64,000 nucleotides of DNA from Jacaranda mimosifolia (lineage: Eukaryota; Streptophyta; Magnoliopsida; Lamiales; Bignoniaceae), in contig CM032117.1 in assembly GCA_018894105.1 (NCBI GenBank), positions 45,308,501-45,372,500 of the forward strand, written 5' to 3'. How positions within the stretch are numbered: position 1 is the stretch's first letter; every line of letters starts with the position of its first letter. The position numbers and the translations under genes are program-made. The notes under the pieces are model-generated. The model did not search any database. It was given only the letters and a program-made list of their open reading frames with translations, and was not told where the DNA came from. Shown here piece after piece: positions 1 to 11,677 of the stretch.

Positions 1-480
1 ATATTACTTAATGTATCAAATTGAGTTGACTTCGACTACAGGGTTGAGTTTTTAGTTTTGATTGGGGGCCATGATTTGTTGTATTCATGGTTTAGGTCGA
101 TGTTAGGGTCGATGGTAGATAGTTGGCTCATTTATTGATTTGGGCTGTAAAGCCTTGGCTTGGCGGCATGAAGCCTTTCTGGTCAACTGTAGGGTTGACT
201 ATAAACGATCAACTCATTTATTGATCTGGGTTGAAAAGCATTGACTTGGTGACTCAAAGCCTTTTTTGGTCGACTGCGGGGTCGACTATAAACGATCAAC
301 TCATTTTTTGATCTTAGTTGAAAAGCCTAGACTTGGTGGCTCGAAGCCTTTTTTAGGGCGACTACGGGATCGACTTAAACGTTCAACTCATTTATTGATA
401 AGGCTGAAAAGCCTTGACTCGGCGGCTCGAAGCCTTTTTAGGTCAACTGCGAGGTCGACGCTGTGGTTATGCAAGTAGAT
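1..480 (-). repeat. Tandem repeat, about 86-88 bp units, in the 3' region of Tat copy 1
   Basis: About four to five degenerate units occur. Each contains a GGTCGACTGCGGGGTCGA-like core followed by an AAACGATCAACTCATTTATTG-like stretch and a GAAAAGCCTTGACT-like stretch; cores lie near 181, 267, 355 and 441. The block sits just downstream of the integrase end, between pol and the 3' end of the element. A related block lies at the matching place in copy 2 (21855-22340). Hypervariable tandem repeats in this position are known from Tat/Ogre-type elements. Confidence 0.8.
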
Positions 481-743
481 AACTGTAGAAATGTCAAGAA
501 TTGCATCTTCATTAGAGAATACAACAAAAAATAATGTTCTCTTTATACATAGAACTTCTTTAAATTTACAACATTCCAAGATCGTGGGAACTCATTGCCG
601 TTCAAGTCCGCTAGTCGGTATGCATTGTGCTTTGATAGCTTGACCATGAAATAGAGCCCCTCCCATTTTGGTTTGAGTTTTCCTATGTTCCTCAACACCT
701 CCACTTTCTTGAGAACAAGGTCCCCGACTTTGAAGCTACGCGG

Positions 744-1480
744 TCAAACTGCTTTGTTGTAATGTTCTGTCATTTTTAACATGTATCGCTGCATCGTGTT
801 ATAAGCTTGGTGTCGCAGCTCATTGATGGTTTCCAAGTCAAGTTCCCATGCGGACATGTTTTTGAGTGGATTATAATAGATCACTTGAGCCATGTGTTGT
901 ATCAGCTTAGATGGGACAACTGTTTTAGAGCCGTAGACCAAACTATAAAGGCTGCGACCCATGCCTGTTCGAGGAGTCATTCGATATGCCCACAGTACCC
1001 CAGGGAGGTCGTATGCTCAACTTGCTCCTGTTTCTTCTAGTCGAGCTTTAAAGTGGTCGAGGACTGTTCTGTTCATGACCTCTGTCTGACCATTAGCCTG
1101 GGGGTTTCCAACTAAGGTAAAGTATTCGCAGATCCCCTGAGACTCGCACCAATTTCTTGTGTTCTTGCTTTGAAATTGGGTTCCATTATCTGAAATTAGG
1201 ACTTTAGGTAAACCGAAACGACAGATGATGTTCTTCCAAATGAAACTCTTGATGGCCGCATCAGTGATTTTTGAAATTGTCTCCGCCTCGACCCACTTGG
1301 TAAAGTATTCGACCGCGACCATGATGGATTTTTGTTGACATGATGTTTTTGGTAAGGAGCCAACTATGTCGATCCCCCATTTATCGAATAGCCACACGAT
1401 CTCAACTTTACCACTGACGCAGTTGGCTGGTGTCGTATGTTTAAGTGGAACTGGCATGATGGACACCTACTTGTGAAGTG
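744..1480 (-). pseudogene. Integrase of Tat copy 1
   Basis: The minus-strand reading at 1017-1466 shows an integrase catalytic core with WGIDIVG (first Asp), SDNGTQF (second Asp) and GQTEVMNRT (catalytic Glu). It acts as the DDE strand-transferase that inserts retroelement cDNA. The downstream fragment at 744-980 carries the C-terminal part (NELRHQAYNTMQRY, matching the same segment of copy 2). Core and C-terminal parts are in different frames with a stop between them, so the enzyme is broken even though the three catalytic residues remain. Neighbours are the tandem-repeat block on one side and RNase H on the other. Confidence 0.85.
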
Positions 1481-1499
1481 GACTGAGTCTTTTAATAGT

Positions 1500-2330
1500 G
1501 TGGGACAGAAATACCCTTATTGAATAATTTTATGTGCTAGGGCTCGATCTCCAGAATGATTTCCACAAATGCCTGCGTGGATTTCGTGAAGGACCTCATG
1601 GGCTTGATGTCGAATTCCCCTAGCTCGATGGCCCATTTAGTCAGTTTTCCCGACGTGTCTGGCTTTGACAACACCTATTTTAATGGCTGATTTATCAACA
1701 CTATGATCGCATGAGATTAGAAGTAAGGTTGCAACTTCCATGCTGCTGTAACTAGAGCGAGGGCGAACTTCTCGATGTCAGGGTAATTGTGTTTGGGCCC
1801 CTGCAATGCTTTACTGCAATAATAAATGGGCTGATGGGTTCTATCTCTCGTCGAGACTAAGACTAAGCTGATCGACGCTGTGGACACGGCAAGGTAGAGG
1901 TGCAGAACTTTTCCCAACTTAGGTTTGGCGAGGATAGATGGTGTGGAGAGGTATTGCTTAAAATCGACCAGAGCCTGGTCATACTGCTCCGTCTATTGGA
2001 ATCCTAATTTTTTCACATTCTTGAGTATTTTGAAGAAAGGTAGACTCTTGTCGGCTAATCGTGCAATGAATCTACTAAGAACTATGATCCTACCGACTAG
2101 GCACTGTATGTCCCGAACTGTTCGGGGCAGAGCGATATCTAAAACTACCTGGATTTTTTGCAGGATTGCTTTGATCCACCTTTGACTAACCATGTAACCT
2201 AGGAACTTGCCTCCTCGAACCCCAAAGGTACACTTGTTAGGGTTGAGTTTCATACGAATGCCCGTAGTATCGAGAAGGTATGGTCGAGGTCGATTAGGTG
2301 ACCCTCAACTTTTTCTATCTTTATAATCAT
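1500..2330 (-). pseudogene. RT C-terminal part and RNase H of Tat copy 1, with an internal deletion
   Basis: Reading on the minus strand, 1993-2253 gives the RT thumb region (LNPNKCTFGVRGGKFLGYMV). The segment 1717-1917 gives the RNase H-like end of the gypsy RT (LYLAVSTASISLVLVS, PIYYCSKALQGPKHNYP). Directly after this domain the sequence jumps, near 1613, into the zinc-binding pre-integrase region. In copy 2, roughly 0.77 kb separates the same two points and encodes a second RNase H. The fragments are in different frames and interrupted by stops. Confidence 0.8.
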
Positions 2331-2940
2331 GTTGTCGACGTAAACCTCCATAGACCGTCCAATCTCATTCTTAAACACAAAATTAACTAATCTCTGCTAA
2401 GTTGCTCCTTAATTTTTCAACCCAAAAGGTATGACCAAGAAAAAGTATACCCTATTAGGGATGACGAAGAAGGTCTTATCCCTGTCCTCTGGTGCCATAA
2501 ATATTTGATAATGGCCTTGAAAAGCATCCACCATACTCAACAATTCACAACAAGCTGTAGAATTCACTAGTAAATCTATGTGAGGCAGGGGGTAAGGATC
2601 TTTAGGGCAAGCTTTATTCAAGTCAGTAAAATCATTACACATACGCCATTTCCCCTCATTCTCAGGGACAGTGCAATGTTGCAAAGCTAAGAAAGATATT
2701 GAATTTCTACAATATATCCTACCACTAAGAGTTTGTTAACCTTCTCTTCGATGATCTGAGATCTCTCAGTATTGAAGGTCCTCATCTTCTGCTTCACTGG
2801 CCTGTACGAGGGGTCCACATTGAGGCGATGGACAATGACGTTGGGGTCGATTCCCTGGGGGTCAGAAGCTCTCCATGCAAACACGTTGATATTTCTGTGA
2901 AGGAAATCGACCATAAGACACTCCATGCGGTGGCCCACAT
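2331..2940 (-). pseudogene. Reverse transcriptase, N-terminal half and active site, Tat copy 1
   Basis: Minus-strand fragments 2687-2938 and 2409-2684 give typical gypsy RT: a pre-RT segment with NVFAWRASD, then KWRMCNDFTDLNKACPKD, SMVDAFQGHYQIFM and VIPFGLKN. The catalytic box near 2332-2343 reads YVDN instead of YVDD, so the second catalytic aspartate is lost. There is at least one frame break near 2685, between the two fragments. The enzyme would have copied element RNA into DNA in the cytoplasmic particle. Copy 2 lacks most of this region. Confidence 0.85.
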
Positions 2941-3159
2941 CACTTTCAATCTAGGTGGTCCTGTCGAGGTTCCCAGGTTCTAGATCGATTGTTTTGAACT
3001 CCTCGATGTGCTCGACCTTAGTGTCGTCTATCTACCGATTCTTGCTCATCTTTCCTTTCTCGGGTTCCGCTATAGGGGCATCTCCTCAGGGCTTTAGCTG
3101 GGGTTGGTTTTTCTGCTCGCTAGCTTCGAGTGAAATGGTGTAGCCGTGCCTGCTTCCTT

Positions 3160-3660
3160 TATGTTGCATAAGAGCTCACCTGTGCCTGTTGGGGTCAAGA
3201 ATTTGATTTTCATGTGGTAGGTTGAGACGATGACTCGGAATTCGTTCAAGGCTGGTCCACCAATAATGAGGCAAAAGGAGCGTCAACGACCATGCAATTT
3301 ATCATAAAGGTTTTGCTATGGAGGGCTTCCCCAAATGACGTGGATAGGTTGATGGATCATTCTGGGATGATTTTTGATCCCTCGAATCCAACCAACGGTG
3401 TATGTACTGGTCAAATTTTAACTGCCCTAAATTTATTTTTTTAAGGTCGACAAAAATATGATATTCACAGAGCTGTCGTTGTCGACCAGGACCTTTCTTA
3501 CTTCAAAATTGGCTATTTCGATCGATACGACCATGGGGCAATCTATTTTGTGGTTGACTTCGTTGTTCTCAAGGTGGGCGAGGTTGGTTTCAGTGAAAGA
3601 AATTAGCTCTACACTAGTTGAGAGCTGAAAAATCATCTCAATCGGGATTAACTTGGTTGA
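3160..3660 (-). pseudogene. Retropepsin-type aspartic protease, Tat copy 1
   Basis: The minus-strand reading at 3433-3636 shows KVLVDNDSSVNIIF, the place of the D-(T/N/G)-G-S active-site motif of retroelement proteases. In copy 2 the same site reads VDNGSSANIIF, so copy 1 has lost the glycine after the catalytic aspartate loop. The flank DCPMVVSIEIANFEV matches the family. The protease would cleave the Gag-Pol polyprotein; this copy is probably dead. Confidence 0.8.
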
Positions 3661-3699
3661 TTCCAGTCATCGTTAGGCCTGCCTTCTAGTGGACTTCGA

Positions 3700-5334
3700 G
3701 TCCCCCCAGTAGGACCTCCAATGATCATGTCTATAACTCCACGAATGGGTGGGCGGGGATCCTGGGTAGGTTTCTTTTCTTTGTCCTCCTTTCTCGAGCT
3801 AATCGACCTTTTTCTATGGGAAGTTTGATCAATTTTGCCCCCATCTTGCTTGGTACACTCGTCGATATATTTTTTTAGATGGCCTTGTCAAATTAGCCTC
3901 TCAATCTCATCGTGCAAGTTGAAACAGTCTTCCGTGTAATGGCCTTTTTGTTTGTGAAAATGGCAGTATTTCTTGGACTTTCTCGTGGCTTCCGTCTCGG
4001 TCAGCTTTCTAGTTTTTTTAGGAGATTGTCATGTTGGATGGTGAACAACACCTCTTTCCTTGGAAGATTAAGCAGGGTGTAATCATGGAAGCGCTTGATG
4101 GGAGATCGACGACCTTCCATATGCTGACGATCATCTTTCTCGATGCTTTTCTTTCTATTGACCTCAGAGTTGCCACACTTAAGTTTGTTCATGTCCTCTT
4201 GCATCATATATCTTTCTATAAGGTCGAGCAGCTCCTCTATCGATCGGGGCTACTCATGCACCAAAACATTGGTATATTCCTTGTGTTTAAGGCCCAAGCA
4301 GAGTACATTGATCAGGAACTCAATTCGAGGGCTATCAATCTTCAAGACTTTCATAGTAAACCTAGTGAAGAAGTCGTGAAGGGATTCCCCCTCATTCTAT
4401 TTAACTATATACAGGTGGGTATGAGCGAGCTTTGCCTTTCTCCAACTAGCAAACTGGTGCAAAAATTTGCCACACAACTGGTCATATGAATAGATCGACG
4501 TTTGCTCAAGCTTAACAAACTAGTTGAGCGCAATCCCTTGGAATGTAGTCACCAACATCTTAGCATGGATATAGTCATTATGCCTATGCAGTTGCATCAT
4601 GTGCTCAAATTGCATCAAATGCTTGTTTGCGTCAGACGAGCTATTATACCGGGGCAGACCGATCGGCACCTTAGCGTCTATTGCGATGCACTCATCAATG
4701 ATCTCCTAGATGAATTGTGACTCCCTTTCTCAGTGAAACCTTTGCGGCCCTTCAGGGTGGTGGTTTCTCTTAGTATTCTCCTCGAGATCTCCTCCAAATA
4801 TCTGTTCAGCTGTTGGACTTGATAAGATACCTCATCCCAATCCTCTCTATTAGCTTGAGATGCATTTTTGTACTGCCGGGGTCTCGAGCACTCAACCCTA
4901 TAACGCTGCGGGCTCGAAGGGTCGAGTGCCATGATCAACTGATTTCGCTACTTCCTAGCAGGGGGCCGATCGGCTTGTTTCCCCGGAAAAACATCCTAGA
5001 CTGGTTTCACACCTCGAGGAGGCATCTAGACTCTGGTCGACCATGATTCTCTCTAGGCGATTTCTCTTCAAGGGGCAATAGTTGCGAGGTAGTGTTGGCT
5101 GCTGGCCCTAGTTGGACGGCATGTCAATTTCAGGACAGTAGAAAATTGAGCAGAAATTTAGGCAGATATCTGCTCGCTGATGAGTTGTATTAATTGGGGC
5201 ATGGTCAGGGTGACCACTTATTCTGGTTGGGCACTTGGCCCTGGCATGCTTGGCTTTTGCTGAGGTTGAGGATGAGGAGTGGTAGACCTTCTATTCTCTT
5301 CTCTTTCCAAAGTAGCTTGCCTGGTGTTAACCAT
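3700..5334 (-). pseudogene. Gag region of Tat copy 1
   Basis: On the minus strand the probable gag start is the ATG ending at 5334 (MVNTR, as in copy 2 at 27393). Recognisable gag pieces lie at 4678-4938 and 4001-4700, including a segment reading roughly EGESLHDFFTRF that resembles the retrotransposon gag fold (Pfam Retrotrans_gag). A basic region rich in Lys follows. The reading is interrupted by stops and frame changes throughout. Gag would form the capsid around element RNA. Confidence 0.75.
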
Positions 5335-5354
5335 TTTTTGATTGCAAACTTAAA

Positions 5355-5375
5355 GTTCCCACAGACGGCGCCAAA
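5355..5375 (-). other. Primer-binding-site region, Tat copy 1
   Basis: Just inside the 5' LTR the minus strand reads TTTGGCGCCGTCTGTGGGAA. TGGCGCC-type primer sites adjoin the 5' LTR in many plant gypsy elements. The exact priming tRNA was not assigned. Confidence 0.7.
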
Positions 5376-6181
5376 TGATGAGGGTAAAAATTGTATATAA
5401 CTGGATTGGGATGGAATTGGGGTGGTTCCTGGTCAAGTAAATGAGCTCCATAGATACTTGGGCTGAGTTTTGCAACCATGAGCAAACGTCAGGCTAGCCA
5501 AGGTACCCTCGGCTATGGCACTCTGATGCTCAAGTCAGTATGAGAATGACCAGCTAAGATGAACAGCAAAGTGTGGGCTTTGTAGTATAGAATGCATACC
5601 TTTAGAGAGGCTGGAAAGGGGATATTTATAGGTTTCTCTAGGTGAGGATTTATCTAAGATGCCTTTAGCATGCAGAAAGGGCTCTTGTCCTTGCATGAGG
5701 GGCTTTAGATCATCTCCCATCCTTGTACTATTCTAGGTGGATTCATCTCCAACTTTCATGGATAGAATAGTACACTGGAGGCGCACCCCCTATCTAGCGC
5801 GGCAGCATAGGCGGTATTGGGGTGGCACGTGCCATTAATGTGGAGGCATGCTGCTTGTCAGGGCATTTAATGCAGCAGAAAAGGGATTCTACAGTGAGTC
5901 GACCTCACTATCAACAAACAGATCGACCTTAGTGTTGGCTCTGAGTGAGGTTGACGACCGGTGGAAGCAGAATTGAAAACTCTAGTTGGGATAGTCAAGC
6001 GTTTGCGTTCGGCTCGCGGCCTGGTCGAATGACATCAATGTTGTTTAGTATGCCATTAGAAAAGAGTGTGAGAGATTGATCAAGGGCAACAATGTGACTG
6101 GGCCCTGAGGATGAGATGGGCCTGATAATGTACTCTTGGGTTGATAGTCTTTGGACTGGGCCTATTGGCCATCCCATATCA
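5376..6181 (-). repeat. 5' LTR of Tat copy 1 (806 bp)
   Basis: The LTR runs on the + strand from TGATGAGGG to CCCATATCA, so it has TGAT/ATCA inverted ends. It aligns with the LTRs of copy 2 (18086 onward and 27437-27987) and, in reverse, with the solo LTR 12783-13616. A TATA-like box (TATAAATA on the minus strand) lies at 5623-5630, in the place equivalent to the TATA box of the solo LTR. Confidence 0.88.
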
Positions 6182-6768
6182 ACTTCCAACAAAATACAAT
6201 TTTAATTGAATATATATAATATAGTGCTCGTACTCATTCCCAACATAGCAATATCCAATCTTTTCTTTTCTTTTTTTATGTAATTTCTACTTATACATTT
6301 GAGAACAAAAGGGGTCATAATTTATTTTATTCAATACCAGAAAAAAATTTATTGAATACCTATAATATATTTCTTGTCATCCCTCCCAAAAAATCAAATC
6401 AAATAATTTGAAAATGCACGACTTTTCATACATTTTTTTCTCTTCATCCAAATACTTTCTTATTTCCAAACCTATAAAAATTATATTTTTAAAAAACTCA
6501 ACTAAATATATTTTAATTTTCATGTCACATCACATTACTAATTTTCAACATTTTGAAAATGTTGGAAATGAAAATTGAGAATGAAAATACAATCAAATGG
6601 GCCGTTAGTAAAATCAACAAAAGTACTTAAAACAATGGTTTAAGTTATTAGGAAAAAAGAAATTCTTTCAGCCATCCGCAAAAATAACTAATTAATTTTA
6701 ATTGAAAACTAAAGGCCTTCAATGAAAATTTGATGAAACAAAAGAGTCGGCTTAAGTCAAAATATATT

Positions 6769-6787
6769 CCCCCCCCCCCCCCCCCCC
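6769..6787. repeat. Poly-C tract of 19
   Basis: An uninterrupted run of 19 C lies in AT-rich sequence. Similar runs occur at 14743-14759 (17 C) and 32981-33003 (23 G). Exact lengths of such tracts are prone to sequencing or assembly error. Confidence 0.9.
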
Positions 6788-7286
6788 AAATCATGAAAAA
6801 TTAAACTCATTATTATTGATAAAAATAACATGCTACTTTTAAAATTTATAACAAGTCCAAGCTGCTTGGTTCTAAAACCTAATGAAAGAATTAGAGAGTG
6901 AAAAAGAAAAATAAAATTACACGTAATCAATGTCCTTTGCTTTTCCCCATATTTTATTTTTGTCAATGAAATTGAATGTTGATCAAAAAGTTAACAAATA
7001 TCTTTAACATGGCATGCAAAATTGAATTTTGATAGATTATTATATGACAAAAGAATGACACAATGTCAAAGGATTTCTTAATGTTTTATTTATTCAATTC
7101 TTTAAATTAGTTAGGTACCATAAGGAATAGATATTTGTTCTTGGAAGAATCAATCTAAGAGAAATGCCATCCTCAACTACCAACTATGACAAGGAAAAAA
7201 TATTGACAAAATAATAAGTAATAATATAAAAATTATCATTAATTATATATATATATTAAATGATAAAAGATTCTATCTTATCACCA

Positions 7287-7470
7287 TGGTTTAAAAAATC
7301 AGATTGGACTGGTCGGTTGGATAGTCGACCGGCTGGCGAACCGGTCCGATTTTCTCATAAAACCGAAAAATAGAAAAAATGCCATATTTTGTAAAATTGT
7401 TTAGACCGGCGGTTGGACCATTCGAACCGGTAAACCGCTCACGGTTCAATTGAACCGAATCGGTTTTTTT
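7287..7470. repeat. CCGGTT-rich dispersed repeat with inverted-repeat character
   Basis: The block begins with GGTTTAAAAAATCAGATTGG and ends with GAACCGAATCGGTTTTTTTT. It is rich in CCGGT/ACCGG words that pair with each other. Dispersed repeats of this composition are common in plant intergenic DNA. Boundaries are approximate and no target duplication was verified. Confidence 0.5.
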
Positions 7471-8853
7471 TATTTAATTTTTAATGAGATTAATATTTTT
7501 TTAAATTGTTTTTGGCTAAGTACAAAGTTTTACGGCTAAGGTACACCTCCATAAGCTATCTAAAAGTTAAAAAATTGTATGCAAGAAAAAAAGCTTTAAG
7601 ACTTGAAATATTTAAATTATGGCGATCATTTATAATATAAATTATGAAATTTGGATTGTGAAGTTAGACAATGTCATTTAAGCTCGTATTATCCAAACAC
7701 TTTAAGAACTTATATTTAAAAAAAAAAAAAAAAAAAAGATCCAGTATCTCATAAGCACCAAAACTCCAAAAATATTTTATAAGATGAAGGAACTTATAAG
7801 ACCTTTTAGATAAAATTAGCCAAATACTCTCTTAATGTCCCTTTAGCTAGTTAATAATTTTTAATATTTTACTACTTTATTTTTAGAATTAAAAAAATAA
7901 TTATTCTGGATTTAACTAATTTTTTCTAACTAATAATTGACTTTATGATTAATTAATATTAATAAAATGACACCAATATAAATTAATTATAAATTCAAGC
8001 AACAATAATTTTATATTGATTAATTTTATCATTCATATATTAATTTTTCAATTTGTTTTCTTGACTTAGTATTGTCTAACTATCATTACTACCGTCTATC
8101 AATTCTTCATGATCCTTAACTACTAATTTTCTTTATTAATTATTTAATTATTAATTTATACTTATATTTGTTTATATATAGATTATGAGATTTCATATTG
8201 AAAAAATAAAAACAATTTATATATGATAATTTTTTTAAATATTATTTATATATTAAATATATGGAAAATTAGAATATATTATATATAATAATTTTTTAAA
8301 TATTATTTTATTGAATACGGATAATGGATTTAATTAAATTACGGATAATCGAATATATAAACAGATATATCCAATGGATATTCATTTGAAGCGGATGTTA
8401 AACGGATCGAATAGACATTTACCATATTCGTATCTATTTACAGTTGAATACGGATTATATGTCTTGTAAACAAATTCGAATACGAATGATAAACAGATTT
8501 TCAAATATTCACTTACAGCCCTACTTCTAATTTATCTTATCAATATAAATCTTCTTCTACACTTTCATCATCAGAGTACATCTACTAGGATTATGTTCTC
8601 TCATTAAAAGGTATTTTCTTAAAGGGAAAAAAAAAAAAAAAATTGGTTCGTCAAATAGGTGAACATATAAATTAACACATTATTTGCAACTTCCATTAGA
8701 AAATGGTACTAATGATTTTGATATTTTAGGATAGTGGAGATCCAAACAAAACAAAAAATTCAATTCTTTCTTCTATTGCTCGTGATCTACTAACATCTGA
8801 AATGTCGATTATAACTTCTAAGAGAGCTTTTAGTGCATGTAAAAGGACTGTTA

Positions 8854-9857
8854 TTAGAGCATCTCCAATGGGATGCTAAAAGAGGGTCTATTTCTAAAAA
8901 ATGACCCAAAATAACATTTGAGAGCTCCAATCCAAGTGCTATTTTTTGGTCCCCAAGTCCCAATTATGGAACTTTGATCAAAGGATCCAAATTATTATAT
9001 TATTTTTTCCTTTTATTTAATTTAGTTTAATTAATATAACAAAAATCAAAAATTATATTAATTTATGTATTAACTTATAACCAAATTTTAATTTTTTATA
9101 TATTTATACATAAAATTATATATTTGATATATTTTTATTTCATATATTTCAAAAAAATATATTTCATATATTTCAAAAAATTTAGGAGTAAAATTATATT
9201 TTTTAATTTGACATATTGATTATTGTGAAAATGTTTTGTAAGAAAAAATTTTAAAACTAGCCATTAAATTTTTTTGTATAAATATGGTTTAATGCAGCCA
9301 ATTATTTTTCCACACAAACCTTTATTCTCACTTTCTCTTACTTTCAAACAGTTAAAGTATTCACACAATTTCTCTTCTTTCGGTTGAATGGATCCAAATT
9401 CATTTAACTTTTTAAACTTTAACCCATTTATGGAATATCCCCGATCTGATAATTCACAAAACCCAAAATGTGGCGACTCAAGGAATCATCGTCAAGCCGT
9501 GATAATTAAATTGTATCAGTTCATAAATTTATTTGTATTGCTCTTTTTCCTTCAAGTTTCAAGTATGTACCTTTTGATAAGTTGTTCAACAAAATAGTTT
9601 TCTTTTCAACTATTAATTTTTTCCATGTTTTAAATTTTTTTTTTTAGAAATTGAAATTGATTAATAATTAATATAAATATAAATATAAAAAAAAGTCAAA
9701 TAGAATAGTCTAAATATATTAAAATAATATAAAAAATAGAATTTTGGGTTGGAGAAGGAAAATGCTATTTGAGGTGCTATATTTTTAGGATGCTATTTTT
9801 GCTGATGTAGCAAAAAAATAGACCCTGAAATGGATCTTGGGTTGGAGATGCCTTTAA
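8854..9857 (+). mobile_element. Non-autonomous PIF/Harbinger-like element, about 1 kb
   Basis: The left end reads TTATTAGAGCATCTCCAATG. The right end, read in reverse, is TTATTAAAGGCATCTCCAAC. Both are followed inward by matching GGGTCTATTT words, giving imperfect terminal inverted repeats of about 40 bp flanked by TTA/TAA, the target preference of PIF/Harbinger elements. The interior has a short reading frame (9388-9597) that looks like the N terminus of a Harbinger ORF1 protein. No transposase is present. Confidence 0.65.
9388..9597 (+). pseudogene. Harbinger ORF1-like N-terminal remnant
   Basis: The 69-residue frame starts MDPNSFNFLNFNPFMEYP, which resembles the Asn/Phe-rich start of plant Harbinger ORF1 (Myb/SANT-like) proteins. 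The rest (from about residue 35) is hydrophobic and low in information, and no DNA-binding domain remains. It lies inside the inverted repeats at 8854-9857. The assignment rests on N-terminal resemblance and context only. Confidence 0.45.
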
Positions 9858-9903
9858 TAAAAGGATCTATAAACCTAAAATTTATAAAGTTTTGCATTTT
9901 CGT

Positions 9904-10741
9904 TAGGGGTGTAAACATATGTTAAACAGATCGAATACACTGTTTTCATATTTATATCTATTTAACTTTTTGAATATTCAGATACAAATACGGATTTGAT
10001 GGATATTTAAAAATGATATCCAAATTCGTATCCATCGATATCGATCGAATTTGGATATGTCCGTATTCGATTATAATTATTCAAATACATTTATATTTGA
10101 TTAAATTTATCCATATTCGAATTATTTTTTTAATATTCATATTCGATAATAATTATTTGGATATCTATTTACAAATATCCAAATACGTAAATCTATGAAC
10201 CTATAACAAATGCATATTTTAATTAATAGAAGGAACTATACAATTTCATTAAAAAGGAAAGCAATAAAACAAATAGCGTAATTTCTAATTTCTAATTGAC
10301 TTTATAACAGATCATTAGTACTAATTAATAATAATAACGGCATTTAAGTGTATTAATTATAAAGTCAACCAATAATAATTATGTTGATTAACTTTATTCT
10401 TCAATTTTTTTTCTCTATATTGCAATAATTTTTTAAATTTATTCTTTTTTCTTCTCAATCCTTCAATTATAATTTTTATATATAAATATATATACATATA
10501 TGGATTATGAGATTTTTATTGAAAAAATATAAATAATATATTGTTTAATAAATATATATTCGGAGTGGATGTTAAACGAATCGAATATGCATTCATCATA
10601 TCTATATCTGTTTATAATCGGATATCTACTAATCAAATACGGATAATATCCACTTTAAATGGATGTAGATAAATTTTCTATAATTAAATATGAATGCGAA
10701 CAACAGTAAACAAACGTTCGAATATTTATTTACAACCCTAA
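9904..10741. repeat. TAGGGGTGTAAAC-ended repeat, possible hAT-type non-autonomous element
   Basis: The left end is TAGGGGTGTAAAC and the right end is TTTACAACCCTA, which is TAGGGTTGTAAA in reverse (10 of 12 match). The interior is rich in GGATAT/ATATCC and CGAAT words. Related sequence ends at 8523. No clear 8-bp target duplication was found, so the class is uncertain and 9904-10741 could be two adjacent copies. Confidence 0.45.
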
Positions 10742-10879
10742 TTTTTTGTAATGAATTGATTAGATGAACAATGAAGAAAAGACAAGTCGTATCGTTTAGA
10801 GAACAAATGAAAACAATTAGCAAATAACGATTGACAAGACAACATTTGAAACAAGACTCATCAACGTTTGGAAAAGATC

Positions 10880-11677
10880 GGGCTCGATTGTTTTTTTTTT
10901 AAACCTCATTTTCACATTTTTTACTATTTAAAAATTAAAATACATCACTTTTATATATTTTTACTTAACATATATATCTTTATTTTCATTCTCAAAACAC
11001 ATTTTTCAATAACCTATATGTCTTCTCCCAATAGCTTATGACTATGTTTGGTTATGTTTTTTGTGTGATTTAAATATATATTTTGGGATAATGAATGTTG
11101 AAAGCGAGATTTAAGAATGAGAAAGTTATGTTGGAAAATGTAATGGAGTTTTTGTTATATTTTGGAGAATAGTTAAAAATTAATTTTGGGGAGTTTTGAT
11201 ATGTGTGTTTATATTTTGGGGGAATTTTTTTTTACTATAGCAATCAAATCAATATTTTTTTGTTGGGTTTTTGGGGTGAAAATGAAATTAAGTCATTTTT
11301 TTGTAAGAATAATAATAAAATATATATAATATATGTATGTATGTATATATTGAAAATGGAGAAGTTTTGAAAATAATGAAGGATTGAAAATGGTATTTTG
11401 GAAAATCTTATTTTAGTATTTTGGAGAAAAAATAAGTGTATGTTTGGTTATGTTCCCCAAACCAAACATAACCAAACACTCCCTATATATTTTCTCTATC
11501 CATTATCATTATTTTTATCTCTTGCCAACTACAACCTAATAAACCTAATATAATCATTACTTTTCCAACAATCTATCCAAATACAAACTCATTTTCAATT
11601 CATTTTCACTAACTATCTTTCAAATTTTGAAAATGATGGAAGTGGAAAATAAGGATAAAAATAAAACCAAACGGGCC
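10880..11677. mobile_element. MITE-like element with a second MITE nested in it
   Basis: The outer ends are GGGCTCGATTG and, in reverse from the right, GGCCCGTTTGG. Inside, at about 11043-11480, another element starts ATGTTTGGTTATG and ends CATAACCAAACACT. Both have the GTTTGG-type ends typical of small plant MITEs. Removing the inner element leaves two halves with continuous AT-rich character. A relic of the outer family ends at 6605. Confidence 0.5.

Larger units (their letters stand above)
1..6181 (-). mobile_element. Tat-type Ty3/gypsy LTR retrotransposon, copy 1 (left end outside window)
   Basis: Read on the minus strand, the order is 5' LTR (right), primer site, gag, protease, reverse transcriptase, RNase H, integrase, then a tandem-repeat block at the window edge. 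This is the Ty3/gypsy domain order. The 3' LTR lies outside the window, so the target duplication cannot be checked. The coding region is split over several frames and has stops, so the copy is inactive. It is the same family as 18086-27987 and the solo LTR at 12783-13616, because LTR, gag, protease and integrase segments match over long stretches. Compared with copy 2 it has lost the second RNase H (junction near 1613) but keeps the N-terminal half of RT that copy 2 lacks. Confidence 0.9.
6182..8850. other. AT-rich intergenic stretch with repeat debris
   Basis: No gene is seen. The stretch holds a MITE-like fragment ending near 6605 with ATCAAATGGGCCGTT, a C-run at 6769-6787, a GC-richer repeat at 7287-7470, and MITE-like sequence near 7540-7830 related to the TTATAAGATGTT family described at 17387-17774. 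At 8320-8523 there is a fragment of the repeat family seen again at 9904-10741, ending in TTACAGCCCTA. Confidence 0.6.

Noticed and set aside
1..480. Repeat block as a CRISPR array
   Set aside because: Units are contiguous and degenerate without unique spacers, and lie inside a plant retrotransposon.
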